Shown piece by piece: positions 43,557 to 51,940 of a stretch of 64,000 nt of DNA; the stretch's first letter is position 1, and each line of letters starts with the position of its first letter. The notes beneath the pieces are model-generated. The model was not told the DNA's origin and made no database searches. It saw only the letters and a list, made by a program, of their open reading frames with translations. The DNA comes from Bdellovibrio svalbardensis (lineage in GTDB: Bacteria > Bdellovibrionota > Bdellovibrionia > Bdellovibrionales > Bdellovibrionaceae). The stretch spans positions 48,757 to 112,756 of the forward strand of contig NZ_JANRMI010000007.1 of the NCBI RefSeq assembly GCF_029531655.1. The letters run 5' to 3'. The translations under genes and the position numbers were made by a program.

Positions 43557-44735
43557 TTAGATGCAAATTTCCAATGGTAGCTCCTGCAGGTTGTATGAGC
43601 TCGCCATTGAGTAACCATAAGCCCCTGCATCCATCACTGCCAGAAAATCACCTTCTTTAACTTTCGCAATCTTGCGGTCTTTAGCAAAGAAATCAGAAGA
43701 TTCACAGATAGGACCCACAATATCAAAAACTCCCTCTTCAGATTTTTTATCTAAAGGCAGAATCAAATGTTCGGCCTCATAAAGGGATGGACGGATCAAA
43801 TGATTCATACCCGCATCCACAATTACGAAAGTCTTCTCACTGGTTTTCTTAACATATTGGACTTGAGTTAACAGAACTCCAGCATGCCCCAACAACCAAC
43901 GGCCTGGCTCAGACTGTAGATCACAATTTAGCTCTTGCAGTGAACTTAAGGTAATCTCTGCATACTCTTTAAGAATCGCTTCTTCTTTCGCCAAGTCCAA
44001 GCGATCATAATAGATCCCCAGCCCGCCGCCGAAATCAAATCGCTGTAAGGAAGAAAACTCTTTTTGCAAAGCAATGAAAACCTTCTTAAGGCGCTCCAGA
44101 GCTTCTTTATAACCTTCAAACTCAAGCATTTGCGATCCCAGATGAAGACTCACCCCCACAAGCTCCAAGGAGCCAGCATAAGACTTCAGACAACGAATCA
44201 GCTCTGGAACCAAAGAAAGCTCCATGCCAAATTTATTATCACGAAGACCAGTGGCAATATAAGGGTGCGTTTTAATATCGATGTCGGGATTTAAGCGCAA
44301 AGCAATGGCTGCCTTTTTTCCCATCTCTTTGGCAATCTGACCAATCCGTTCTAACTCCGGAAGGCTTTCCACATTGATTTGGTAAATATCAAGCTTCAGC
44401 GCCTCGGTGATTTCATGGCGCGTTTTACCGACGCCACTATAGACGATATCCGCTGGGGAAAAGCCATTTTCCAAGGCTCTTTTAATCTCCCCCAATGACA
44501 CGACATCGGCACCGGATCCGGCTTCTTTCAAACAACGCAGAACTTCTGGATTTGGGTTCGCTTTCATTGCATAGAAAATACGCACATTTTTTAACGCCTG
44601 CGACATCGCAGCAAATCTCATGCGGATAAAATCAAGGTCGTAGACATAAATAGGCCGCATATAGTTCGCCGTCAGACTTTTTAAATTCTTTTTCTTAGGG
44701 CCCAAATGCAGTTCATTATTGATGTATTCCACAAA
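43557..44735 (-). CDS. lysA: Diaminopimelate decarboxylase
   Basis: A 392-aa fold-type III PLP enzyme converting meso-DAP to L-lysine. YAMKANPNPEVL holds the PLP Lys, with HLGSQM, FGGGLGIYY and EPGRWL following; CESSDFFAKDR contains the active-site Cys, and AGAYGYSM is near the end. I start it at a GTG (44735) with GAGGA four bases upstream. An upstream ATG would run through the tandem hairpin repeats and lacks a site. Divergent from the mpaA-like gene. Confidence 0.93.
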   Translation of the reverse strand, partial: FVEYINNELHLGPKKKNLKSLTANYMRPIYVYDLDFIRMRFAAMSQALKNVRIFYAMKANPNPEVLRCLKEAGSGADVVSLGEIKRALENGFSPADIVYSGVGKTRHEITEALKLDIYQINVESLPELERIGQIAKEMGKKAAIALRLNPDIDIKTHPYIATGLRDNKFGMELSLVPELIRCLKSYAGSLELVGVSLHLGSQMLEFEGYKEALERLKKVFIALQKEFSSLQRFDFGGGLGIYYDRLDLAKEEAILKEYAEITLSSLQELNCDLQSEPGRWLLGHAGVLLTQVQYVKKTSEKTFVIVDAGMNHLIRPSLYEAEHLILPLDKKSEEGVFDIVGPICESSDFFAKDRKIAKVKEGDFLAVMDAGAYGYSMASSYNLQELPLEICI

Positions 44736-44748
44736 ATCCTCGTAAACT

Positions 44749-44831
44749 CTACTCCGGTGAAGCCGGAGTGTAAGCCAGCCCGGCGAAACCGGAGTGTATA
44801 CCAACCCGTCAAAGCCGGAGTGCAGACCACT
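44749..44831 (+). repeat. Three tandem 26-bp GAA-hairpin repeats
   Basis: GGAGTG recurs at 44765, 44791 and 44817, a 26-bp period. The first unit is a full hairpin (44751-44758 with 44762-44769, GAA loop, one G-U); the next two are progressively degraded. Same element as at 8098 and 45516. It occupies the divergent lysA-mpaA control region. Confidence 0.75.
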
Positions 44832-44858
44832 ATCATCACCGAAGAAGGAACCTTTGTC

Positions 44859-45509
44859 ATGAAAACTTCGATCTTTACCTACACTTCCAAAGGACTCCCC
44901 GTCACTGCCTATGAGTTTACCAACGGAGGACCAGAAATCCTCATTCTAGGTGGAGTTCACGGTGATGAAATCGAAGGTGTGATTGCCGCTCAAGAGCTGT
45001 TGAAGCACTTCATGACTTCCTTTGACTACAAGATGAACCTCACTTTGGTTCCTCAGTTTAACTTCGAAGGTGTGATTTACAAAACGCGTGGCAATGGCAA
45101 TGGCGTCGATCTCAACCGCAATTTGCCTACCAAGGATTGGTCACCGGAAGTTAAAACACCTCGCTATCATCCGGGGCCTGCTGCAGGCAGTGAGCCTGAG
45201 AATAAAGGTTTAATGACCTACTTGGAAAATAAGAAACCCCAATTAGTTCTCTCCCTGCATTCTTGGCACCCCATTCTGAATGTGAATGGCGACTGCTACA
45301 AATTTGCAAATGTCTTGGCGGAGCTCACTGGATACAAGATTGATGATGACATCGGATATCCAACGCCAGGCTGCTTGGGGACTTATGCGGGCTTAGAGAG
45401 AAACTGTCCGACATTAACTTATGAAATTCAACGAGGCCAATCCGCGGAAGAAATCATTCGCATCCATGTTCCCGCCATCATGGAAGCTCTTAAAGTTTAC
45501 AACAATTAA
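44859..45509 (+). CDS. mpaA: M14-family murein peptide amidase (MpaA-like)
   Basis: A 216-aa zinc carboxypeptidase, short and without signal peptide, as in cytoplasmic MpaA, which cuts the gamma-D-Glu-DAP bond of recycled murein tripeptide. The zinc ligands are His34 and Glu37 (GGVHGDEIEG) and His134 (SLHSWHP); NRNLP binds substrate carboxylate and Glu189 in TYEIQRG is the general base. The ATG has AAGGA about 9 nt upstream. Placed between lysA, dapD and murI, which supports a murein-peptide role. Other short M14 peptidases remain possible. Confidence 0.82.
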   Translation: MKTSIFTYTSKGLPVTAYEFTNGGPEILILGGVHGDEIEGVIAAQELLKHFMTSFDYKMNLTLVPQFNFEGVIYKTRGNGNGVDLNRNLPTKDWSPEVKTPRYHPGPAAGSEPENKGLMTYLENKKPQLVLSLHSWHPILNVNGDCYKFANVLAELTGYKIDDDIGYPTPGCLGTYAGLERNCPTLTYEIQRGQSAEEIIRIHVPAIMEALKVYNN

Positions 45510-45515
45510 TCCCCT

Positions 45516-45542
45516 ACTCCGACAAAGTCGGAGTGTTTTTTT
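45516..45542 (+). terminator. GAA-type hairpin acting as terminator of mpaA
   Basis: 8-bp stem (45516-45523 with 45527-45534), AAA loop, then GTTTTTTT. A member of the dispersed hairpin family; relative to 8098 two stem pairs are changed with compensation. Confidence 0.85.
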
Positions 45543-45548
45543 AAACCT

Positions 45549-45567
45549 ACTCTGACAGATTCAGAGT
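45549..45567 (+). repeat. Diverged hairpin copy in the dapD leader
   Basis: 7-bp stem (45549-45555 with 45561-45567) with a 5-nt loop followed by GAGTCAGGAG, the dapD ribosome site, the same arrangement as at htpG. Confidence 0.6.
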
Positions 45568-45582
45568 GAGTCAGGAGAATCT

Positions 45583-46404
45583 ATGCAAAACGAAGTCAAT
45601 CAACTATTCGCTGATGTCCAAGCCGGAAAAACAATCGCACAACTAACTACCAATGATTTAAAACATGTCTTCGAAACCATCGAAGCTTTGGATGCCGGCA
45701 AACTGCGCGTTGCTCAAAAAACAGCCGAAGGCTGGGTGACCAATGAATGGATCAAAAAAGCCATCCTTCTTTATTTCCGCATTCAACAAATGACTGTCAT
45801 GGAAGCCGGCGACCTGTCATTCTTCGATAAGATCCCGTTGAAAAAATGGAGCGAAGAAGAAGGTGTTCGCGTGGTTCCACCAGCAGTCGCACGTAAAGGT
45901 TGCTTCATCGAAAAAGGCGCCATCCTAATGCCTTCTTACGTTAATATCGGAGCCTACGTAGGAAGTGGCACAATGGTTGACACCTGGGCCACAGTGGGTT
46001 CTTGCGCCCAAATTGGCAAGAACGTCCACTTGTCAGGAGGCGTTGGCATCGGTGGAGTTCTCGAACCAATCCAAGCGTCACCAGTCATTGTTGAAGACAA
46101 TGTCTTTATCGGCAGTCGCTGTATCGTTGTTGAAGGCGCTGTGATCGAAGAAGGTGCCGTACTTGGCGCAGGCGTTACTATTACTGCGAGCACAAAAATC
46201 ATCGACGTTTCAGAAAATAAAGCTGTTGAATACAAAGGCCGTGTCCCAGCGAACTCCGTGGTCATCCCAGGCACTCAAATGAAGAAATTCCCAGCCGGCG
46301 AATTCGGCGTTCCCTGCGCACTGATCATCGGCAAAAGAAAACCAAGTACAGACCTAAAAACCTCACTGACAGACGCACTCCGCGACTACCAAGTAAGCGT
46401 ATAA
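45583..46404 (+). CDS. dapD: Tetrahydrodipicolinate N-succinyltransferase
   Basis: A 273-aa left-handed beta-helix enzyme succinylating tetrahydrodipicolinate in DAP synthesis. The hexapeptide repeats are clear from about residue 110 (AYVGSGTMVDTWATVGSCAQIG and HLSGGVGIGGVLEPIQASPV), with family residues in ENVFIGSRCIVVEG. Length matches the E. coli enzyme (274). CAGGAG lies 7 nt before the ATG behind a hairpin. Followed by the second copy of the palindromic intergenic element. Confidence 0.96.
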   Translation: MQNEVNQLFADVQAGKTIAQLTTNDLKHVFETIEALDAGKLRVAQKTAEGWVTNEWIKKAILLYFRIQQMTVMEAGDLSFFDKIPLKKWSEEEGVRVVPPAVARKGCFIEKGAILMPSYVNIGAYVGSGTMVDTWATVGSCAQIGKNVHLSGGVGIGGVLEPIQASPVIVEDNVFIGSRCIVVEGAVIEEGAVLGAGVTITASTKIIDVSENKAVEYKGRVPANSVVIPGTQMKKFPAGEFGVPCALIIGKRKPSTDLKTSLTDALRDYQVSV

Positions 46405-46414
46405 AAAAATACCC

Positions 46415-46507
46415 AGGAGTTCTGAGAGTACTCTCTCAGAACTGCCGTTGGAGCCATAACACAAAAAAATAAACCGGACACAACAACGACAACGGAGTAG
46501 CAAAACA
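46415..46507. repeat. Palindromic intergenic element, copy 2
   Basis: Perfect 26-nt palindrome (46418-46443), then GAGCCAT-AACA flank, A-rich spacer and CGGAGTA-CAAAACA box. The C-G pair of copy 1 near the stem middle is T-A here on both arms. Fills the gap between the dapD and lolC-like stops. Confidence 0.75.
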
Positions 46508-47764
46508 CTACTTAATCCGCAAAGCCTCAGAAGGCTGAACCTCCGCCGCAGTTCTCGACGGAATATAAGACCCCAACCAAGCAATCAAAGCACTCACCAC
46601 AATCACACCAAACACAAGACGCCAATCCACCAGGGCCGGAATCGAAGCATCATAGTAAATTTGCTGAGGCAAAAAATTAATTGGATTTTTTTGAATATAA
46701 AGACTGATGCCAGTTCCCAAAATGGTCCCCGTTAACACACCCACCCCGGAAAGCATACAACCCATTTGCGTAAACGTGCGAACAGTTTGCTTACTTGAAT
46801 AACCAATAGTTCTCAAAATGGCGATGTCTCTTCTTTTTTGCGAAAGTAACAGTGCTAAGACCGTCAGAATTGAGCTCGCTGCGATCATTCCTGCAAGCCC
46901 CAAGAAGAATCCAATCGTCAGCTTCTCTAATTTCAAAGCATACAGCAAAGCACCATTACGATCTTCCCAGGTTTCCACTTGAACATCCGAGAACTTCAGC
47001 AAGCTTTCTTTCATTTCATCCAGCTTGGATTCTTTCGCTAACCAGGCCTCAATGCCAATTTTTTTAAGACCCTGACTATCAAGTGACTTTAAAGCCTTGC
47101 CTCTTTGATAGAACAAATACTGAGTATCCACGTCAGCAAGACTCGTCGTAACAATTCTTTTGATTCTGACTCTCTCAAACTTCGGCGTTTCCCCTGGAGG
47201 CAACAGCAGTCCCGACGGAGAAACTATTGTTATAAAATCTCCTTCAAACACACCCAGAGACTGGGCTAGATCCACCCCTAAAATAACTTCGCCTTCATCC
47301 GGAATATCCTGAGGATCCCAAAAGTAGGCTGGTGATTCACCCTTTGCGGTGGACGGCTTTTTATCCAAAAGCTGTAGCTGTTCAATAAAGTGCTCTAGGC
47401 TGGCCTTGGAAACACCACGAGCAATGCCTCCACGGAATTGCCCATCCTGACTGCGAATGATCACGTCTTGAGTTTCGAAGACATAGGCTTTATTGCCCTC
47501 ATCTTCCTTCAGTCTTTGAAAGCTTGGATGATTCTCCAAGGACTGAGCCGTTGTAGCCCCAGGGATCTGCACATACAAATGAGGCTCTAAACCCACAATG
47601 CGCGACTTGATACTTGCATTCATTCCGTTCATCACAAACAGAACAACCAAAAACGCCGTGACGCTGATTGAAATGGCACCCATAGACAACCAAGCGATGC
47701 GCTTAACTAGAGCACCAGCACGCTTGGAGAAGATAAAATGACGAAAGAGATGCCCAACTAGCAT
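46508..47764 (-). CDS. LolC/LolE-family ABC permease
   Basis: A 418-aa inner-membrane protein of the FtsX/MacB-PCD type: one N-terminal helix (AWLSMGAISISVTAFLVVLFV), a large periplasmic domain, then three C-terminal helices. Such permeases extract lipoproteins for the Lol path to the outer membrane. The cognate ATPase LolD is not adjacent. It starts 38 nt after the mlaD-like gene on the same strand, so it may belong to that transcript; the mlaF-like ATPase is degenerate and unlikely to replace LolD. Confidence 0.85.
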   Translation of the reverse strand: MLVGHLFRHFIFSKRAGALVKRIAWLSMGAISISVTAFLVVLFVMNGMNASIKSRIVGLEPHLYVQIPGATTAQSLENHPSFQRLKEDEGNKAYVFETQDVIIRSQDGQFRGGIARGVSKASLEHFIEQLQLLDKKPSTAKGESPAYFWDPQDIPDEGEVILGVDLAQSLGVFEGDFITIVSPSGLLLPPGETPKFERVRIKRIVTTSLADVDTQYLFYQRGKALKSLDSQGLKKIGIEAWLAKESKLDEMKESLLKFSDVQVETWEDRNGALLYALKLEKLTIGFFLGLAGMIAASSILTVLALLLSQKRRDIAILRTIGYSSKQTVRTFTQMGCMLSGVGVLTGTILGTGISLYIQKNPINFLPQQIYYDASIPALVDWRLVFGVIVVSALIAWLGSYIPSRTAAEVQPSEALRIK

Positions 47765-47802
47765 CTCTTTATCATAGTATTACAATCTTTAGTTTCAAGA
47801 AG

Positions 47803-48759
47803 TTATTTGTGACTTGCAGGAACGCGGCGCAAAGATTCCTCGTCCTGAACTTCGCGAACATTGCTTTTCATGAAAAAGCTCTTCTGCATAGCTTTCAGCA
47901 CAACAACAGTTTCATTCAAAGCTTCTACAAGGCGCACACTGGCCCCTGGCAACTCCGGCTCAACCGCTTTTACAGCAGGCCCCAAGGCCTTTGTCATCAC
48001 AGCCAAATTTTCCGTCATTGAAGCCAAGTCTTTTGCCAAATGAGGATTTTCCTCATTCAACTCAGGCAAAATCTTATTAATCTCATTTGTTGTGACCGCA
48101 AGATTGCCAACCAACTTCTGAACGCCATCATCATGGGTTGCCTGTTTGGACAGCTTAATGACCTCAATGGACATTGTATTCAGGTTCTTCACCAAAGGAT
48201 CCATACGGTCGAAAATTCTAACGATACTTTCAGCACGCTTCTTATCGGCAAAGGCTTCAACTAGAATCTGCATATTTTCCAAAATGCCGCCCAGTTTCCC
48301 CAGATAAGCATTCAGGTTTTTGCCGCTCATTAGTGTCATGAAATCAGTCGTTTCCGTGGACTTCACAAAACTATTGGCCGCCAATACGGGACTCTCTTCA
48401 CTTCCCACACTCACATCAATCACCCGTTCACCGATGATGAACGGACGAATCAACTGAATACCGCTGTCTTCACGAATACGATCCTGGAACTTACCCAAGA
48501 CATAAAAACTGACACGGATCTTGTTGTTCGCCTCAAGATCGACACTATCAACAGCTCCGGCACGCAGACCCGCCATTTGCACTGCAGTGCCCTGGTGAAT
48601 CCCGTCGGCATTTTCAAAAACCGTGGAGTAGTAGACCTTCGTTTCAAACCAGCCCTGCTTAATTGCCACACTGACTGCCGTTATCGCCACCCCAAAGATG
48701 GCACACATGACAAATAAGCCTGCAACTCGTTCGTATTTATTGAATTTAACTTTTCTCAT
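47803..48759 (-). CDS. MlaD-like MCE-domain protein
   Basis: About 318 aa. The start at 48759 has a GAGG site. One N-terminal helix (VAGLFVMCAIFGVAITAVSVAI) anchors a periplasmic MCE domain (residues about 35-125, with VFENADGIHQGTAVQMAGLRAGAVDSV). A long helical C-terminal part follows, longer than in E. coli MlaD. MCE proteins form hexameric rings that carry phospholipids between membranes. Third gene of the mlaE-mlaF-mlaD order; its start overlaps just after the ATPase stop. Confidence 0.88.
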   Translation of the reverse strand: MRKVKFNKYERVAGLFVMCAIFGVAITAVSVAIKQGWFETKVYYSTVFENADGIHQGTAVQMAGLRAGAVDSVDLEANNKIRVSFYVLGKFQDRIREDSGIQLIRPFIIGERVIDVSVGSEESPVLAANSFVKSTETTDFMTLMSGKNLNAYLGKLGGILENMQILVEAFADKKRAESIVRIFDRMDPLVKNLNTMSIEVIKLSKQATHDDGVQKLVGNLAVTTNEINKILPELNEENPHLAKDLASMTENLAVMTKALGPAVKAVEPELPGASVRLVEALNETVVVLKAMQKSFFMKSNVREVQDEESLRRVPASHK

Positions 48760-48766
48760 GCAAGCC

Positions 48767-49477
48767 TCATAAGTGAACAACTCGCTTCTCTGGGTCTACA
48801 GCTTGGAAGTACAACTGCCCCTCATCCAGATGGATGATTTGATAGCTCATAAGATTCATGAATTTTTCATCATAAGAACTAATGAAGACGTGATTCAACG
48901 AACCTTCTTTTCTCAGCTTATGAAGGTAGTCTACAAAAGTATAAACGCTATCCTGCCCCAGACCGACACTTGGATCATCCATCAACAAAACCTGGGGACG
49001 CATAACCACAGATCTCATCAAACAAGTCAGTTTTCTGATTCGACCTGGAACATGCGCGGGACGCTCATTGATAAATTTACCAATATCAAAAATGCTTACC
49101 ATTTCATCAACACGCTCTTTCGCTTCTTGTTGCGAAACAACTTTATGATAGAGCAATGGCAACATCAAATTATCATACAAGGTTCTATTATTGATCAAAC
49201 CACCGTAATCGAATGAATATCCAATGGCCAAACGATAAGGCAAAAATTCTTCAAACGACATATCCACAACATTCTCGCCATTGATCAAATACTGTCCTGA
49301 TTGGGGAATTTGCAATCCACCCAAAACTTGCAGCAATGAGCTTTTGCCTGCGCCCTCTTCAGCCTTTACCCAAATAATTTCATTCATTGGAAAGTCGAAT
49401 TCTACATTTTGAATCACGGGGTCTTGTCCATCATGGGAGAACGAAACACCCTCAAATTTTAGACTTTCAATTTTCAT
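48767..49477 (-). CDS. MlaF-like ABC ATPase with degenerate catalytic motifs
   Basis: A 236-aa ABC ATP-binding protein between mlaE- and mlaD-like genes. Walker A keeps GxGKS (AEEGAGKS, 39-46, first Gly lost). The Q-loop Gln is replaced (YSFDYGG, Asp90), the LSGGQ signature reads VPGRI (143-147), the Walker B catalytic Glu is Asp168 (LLMDDP) and the switch His is Tyr202 (ISSYDE). It may bind ATP but hydrolyse it poorly or not at all. The gene is intact, of normal length and tightly packed (1-nt overlap with mlaE), so it is not a pseudogene. Confidence 0.85.
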   Translation of the reverse strand: MKIESLKFEGVSFSHDGQDPVIQNVEFDFPMNEIIWVKAEEGAGKSSLLQVLGGLQIPQSGQYLINGENVVDMSFEEFLPYRLAIGYSFDYGGLINNRTLYDNLMLPLLYHKVVSQQEAKERVDEMVSIFDIGKFINERPAHVPGRIRKLTCLMRSVVMRPQVLLMDDPSVGLGQDSVYTFVDYLHKLRKEGSLNHVFISSYDEKFMNLMSYQIIHLDEGQLYFQAVDPEKRVVHL

Positions 49478-50301
49478 TAGACCACCCCCAGATTCCGAAG
49501 TTGATTGAGATAAAACAAAGCTGTCACAATTAGATTAAACATCACTACAAAGATAATACTGTTCACCACGGCCTGAGTTGTGAACTGAGGAACCTCATGC
49601 GGACTCTTCTTCACAGAAAGCCCCTGATAGCAAGAAACCACAAAGATGATCATTCCACTGAAGCTGTTCTTTAGAAGAAAGATGAAAACATCATCCTTCG
49701 TAAAGGCACGCATTAATGAATCTGAATAGAAGGCAAAGGGCATATCTTGAAAAAGTCTGGTGATCGCAAATCCACCAATAAGCGCCATGAAATTGAAATA
49801 AAATGCCAAGCAAAGAACACTGATCACTCCCCCCAGCACACGAGGGAAAACAATAAAGCTCAAGGGATTAATCCCCATGCTCTCCAAAGCTTCAATCTCT
49901 CGATTGGCCCGCATAGTACCGAGCTCTGATGCCACGGCAGTTCCGGATCGAGCGATAACGACAAGAGCCACCAAAAGTGGACCTGCTTCGCGCAAGACCA
50001 TCACAAGCAGGAAGTTCCCAATCATCTGGGTTCCACCCAGCATTGTTAAATTCGATAGCGATTGAAGAATCAGAACGCCACCCGTCCCCAGTGCCAGCAC
50101 CGAAACCAGAGGCAATGCCTGCCATCCCGTAAAATAAATCTGTGCGGAAATAACACCGAATATCTGGCGCAGGCCCTGAGTGCGATCTAAAATCGTCGCA
50201 CGGAGAGAAAGGTAGACCATCAAGAGGACACGCAATGTGTACTCCACGTTTTTGGTGACGAATCTACCTAAGGAATCAATTTGCGTAAGCAAAGAATCCA
50301 T
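49477..50301 (-). CDS. MlaE-family phospholipid ABC permease
   Basis: A 274-aa inner-membrane permease with five or six helices and the MlaE core VLREAGPLLVALVVIARSGTAVASELGTM followed by NREIEALESMGINPLSFIVFPRVLGG, the coupling helix region. It forms the membrane part of the Mla complex moving phospholipids to or from the outer membrane. Its stop overlaps the ATPase start by one base. First gene of the operon. Confidence 0.9.
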   Translation of the reverse strand: MDSLLTQIDSLGRFVTKNVEYTLRVLLMVYLSLRATILDRTQGLRQIFGVISAQIYFTGWQALPLVSVLALGTGGVLILQSLSNLTMLGGTQMIGNFLLVMVLREAGPLLVALVVIARSGTAVASELGTMRANREIEALESMGINPLSFIVFPRVLGGVISVLCLAFYFNFMALIGGFAITRLFQDMPFAFYSDSLMRAFTKDDVFIFLLKNSFSGMIIFVVSCYQGLSVKKSPHEVPQFTTQAVVNSIIFVVMFNLIVTALFYLNQLRNLGVV

Positions 50302-50374
50302 GAACCTCTTCCCTTTTTCCTAGGGAACTTATCGGTCCATCAAGTCCTTTTGTTGGCTGAGCCAAGGTCTGGTT

Positions 50375-50968
50375 TTAGTAGGCCCAAAGGGAATAAAATA
50401 AGGACTTCAATGCTTCGAAGCTGATTTCCAAGACAGAAGGCTCGTAGCGCACACCTACAACGGGATGTTTTTGAATATAAATGTTCTCGGGGAAAGAGGC
50501 TCGAAAAGTTCGATAGGAGCGGTACATATGAATTCGGGAAGTCACGAGCAGAATATCGCGGCACTTGAGGGCTTCGACAATGGGCAAACTCTGCTGAGCG
50601 TTTCCATAGGTTGTCTCTGATCTGCGATCCAAAACAACATCATTTTCATTGAGATTTCCATAATAGGGCCACGGGGGCATAATTTCTCGCAGGCGTGCAT
50701 TTGCATACACACCAGAAATCACCAACTTCTTAACATTTTGATTTACCAATAAATCAAAACCTTCGCGCACCCTTCCCGCACCTCCGGTCAAAACCACAGC
50801 GCAATCAGCGGACTGTGATTTTGTCCAGGAAATCATCGGTTCATTTTGGACTCTTTGATATTCATTGATAAAGCGATAAAGCACCACTAAACCAACTGCG
50901 AACAAAAGCCAAAAAGTGCGCGAACGAAGAAGCTTCTTAGCGATGAGCAACGACTTCGATCTCCACAT
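50375..50968 (-). CDS. DUF218 (YdcF/SanA/ElyC-like) membrane protein
   Basis: A 197-aa protein with one N-terminal helix and a periplasmic DUF218 domain: CAVVLTGGAGRVREGFDLL, then RSETTYGNA and the Arg/His segment TSRIHMYRSYRTF. E. coli relatives affect envelope permeability and enterobacterial common antigen. The ATG lies 32 nt inside the upstream ridA gene; a TTG nearer the ridA stop is an alternative. Coupled to ridA. Confidence 0.85.
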   Translation of the reverse strand: MWRSKSLLIAKKLLRSRTFWLLFAVGLVVLYRFINEYQRVQNEPMISWTKSQSADCAVVLTGGAGRVREGFDLLVNQNVKKLVISGVYANARLREIMPPWPYYGNLNENDVVLDRRSETTYGNAQQSLPIVEALKCRDILLVTSRIHMYRSYRTFRASFPENIYIQKHPVVGVRYEPSVLEISFEALKSLFYSLWAY

Positions 50969-51314
50969 TCACACCTTTTGGCAATCCCGCAACTGCTACT
51001 GTTGAACGTGCTGGTGGAGCCGCCGTGAATGACTTCGCATAAACTTCATTCACCGTGGCAAAGTCTGCCATGTTCGTGATAAAGATGGTTGTCTTGATAA
51101 CGTTTGAAAAATTCATATCCGCAGCAGCCAAAACTGCCTCGACATTTTTCATAACCATTTCTGTTTGAATCTTGATATCACCGGTGAAAACTTCGTTTGT
51201 TTTCGGATCAATAGAAATTTGACCAGAACAGAAAAGAAAATCACCCATCTTCACAGCTTGAGAATAAGGGCCTACGGCTTTAGGAGCATTGTCTGTATGA
51301 ATAACTTTTTTCAT
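50937..51314 (-). CDS. ridA: RidA family deaminase
   Basis: A 125-aa YjgF/RidA protein that hydrolyses reactive enamine/imine intermediates from PLP enzymes. YSQAVKMGDFLFCSGQ, the Arg in PPARSTVAVAGLP and VNVEIEVVAHR at the end are the signatures. Normal length. Several PLP enzymes are coded in this window, but it is not linked to any of them. Confidence 0.95.
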   Translation of the reverse strand: MKKVIHTDNAPKAVGPYSQAVKMGDFLFCSGQISIDPKTNEVFTGDIKIQTEMVMKNVEAVLAAADMNFSNVIKTTIFITNMADFATVNEVYAKSFTAAPPARSTVAVAGLPKGVNVEIEVVAHR

Positions 51315-51334
51315 TTATAAATTTCCTTTTAAAA

Positions 51335-51829
51335 CTAGAAGTAGAAAATAATACCAGCACGAAGTGGACTGTCCGCGATTGTTCTAAAACGAACATTGCT
51401 GGTAGAGATCACACCGGCACCACCTTCAAAAGTGAATCCCAACGAATCCAAACCAGGCAAGAAGAACTCGCCACCAAAGACCGCATCAAGTTCAATACCT
51501 GATTCTTTAGTCGTCGAAGTCGCACCAGAAACTTCGTAATTTACAAAACCAAAGGTTCCGCCCATGTAGAAATTCATATTGTCTTCTTTAAAAACAATAC
51601 GACGAACCCCTGCATTAGCCGCAAACTTGGAGGCATCTTTTTTAGTGTCGATACCCAAACCACCTGTCACCGCAATATCTCTCGTCGGATTGTACACGAC
51701 TGCCAACTCTGGAAGATCCAAAGTTTCATGACTTTTAACACCTACACCCAAACGATTGGTAAGCTCTTTAGCTTGAACAACGGATGTACAAGCCAATACT
51801 GCCAAAACTAATGCTGACTTCTTAAGCAT
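51335..51829 (-). CDS. Outer-membrane beta-barrel-like protein
   Basis: A 164-aa precursor: Sec signal cut after VQA, then alternating beta strands and a C-terminal aromatic (IIFYF), the mark of outer-membrane barrels. About 145 mature residues could form a small eight-stranded barrel. No family recognised. Twenty nt upstream of ridA on the same strand. Confidence 0.7.
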   Translation of the reverse strand: MLKKSALVLAVLACTSVVQAKELTNRLGVGVKSHETLDLPELAVVYNPTRDIAVTGGLGIDTKKDASKFAANAGVRRIVFKEDNMNFYMGGTFGFVNYEVSGATSTTKESGIELDAVFGGEFFLPGLDSLGFTFEGGAGVISTSNVRFRTIADSPLRAGIIFYF

Positions 51830-51940
51830 CTAACCGATCTCCTTATTTCATTTTTGCAATTCCTTATTAAATGCAATGGAGCAAAAAGGAGCAAAAGGAT
51901 TCTCTCTGTTACTATGAGTGTCAAAGGCGAATAATAGGAA

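Noticed and set aside
46508..50301. LolC/E-like permease as a fourth subunit of the Mla operon
   Set aside because: The topology is of FtsX/Lol type with no known link to MCE systems; only cotranscription is plausible.
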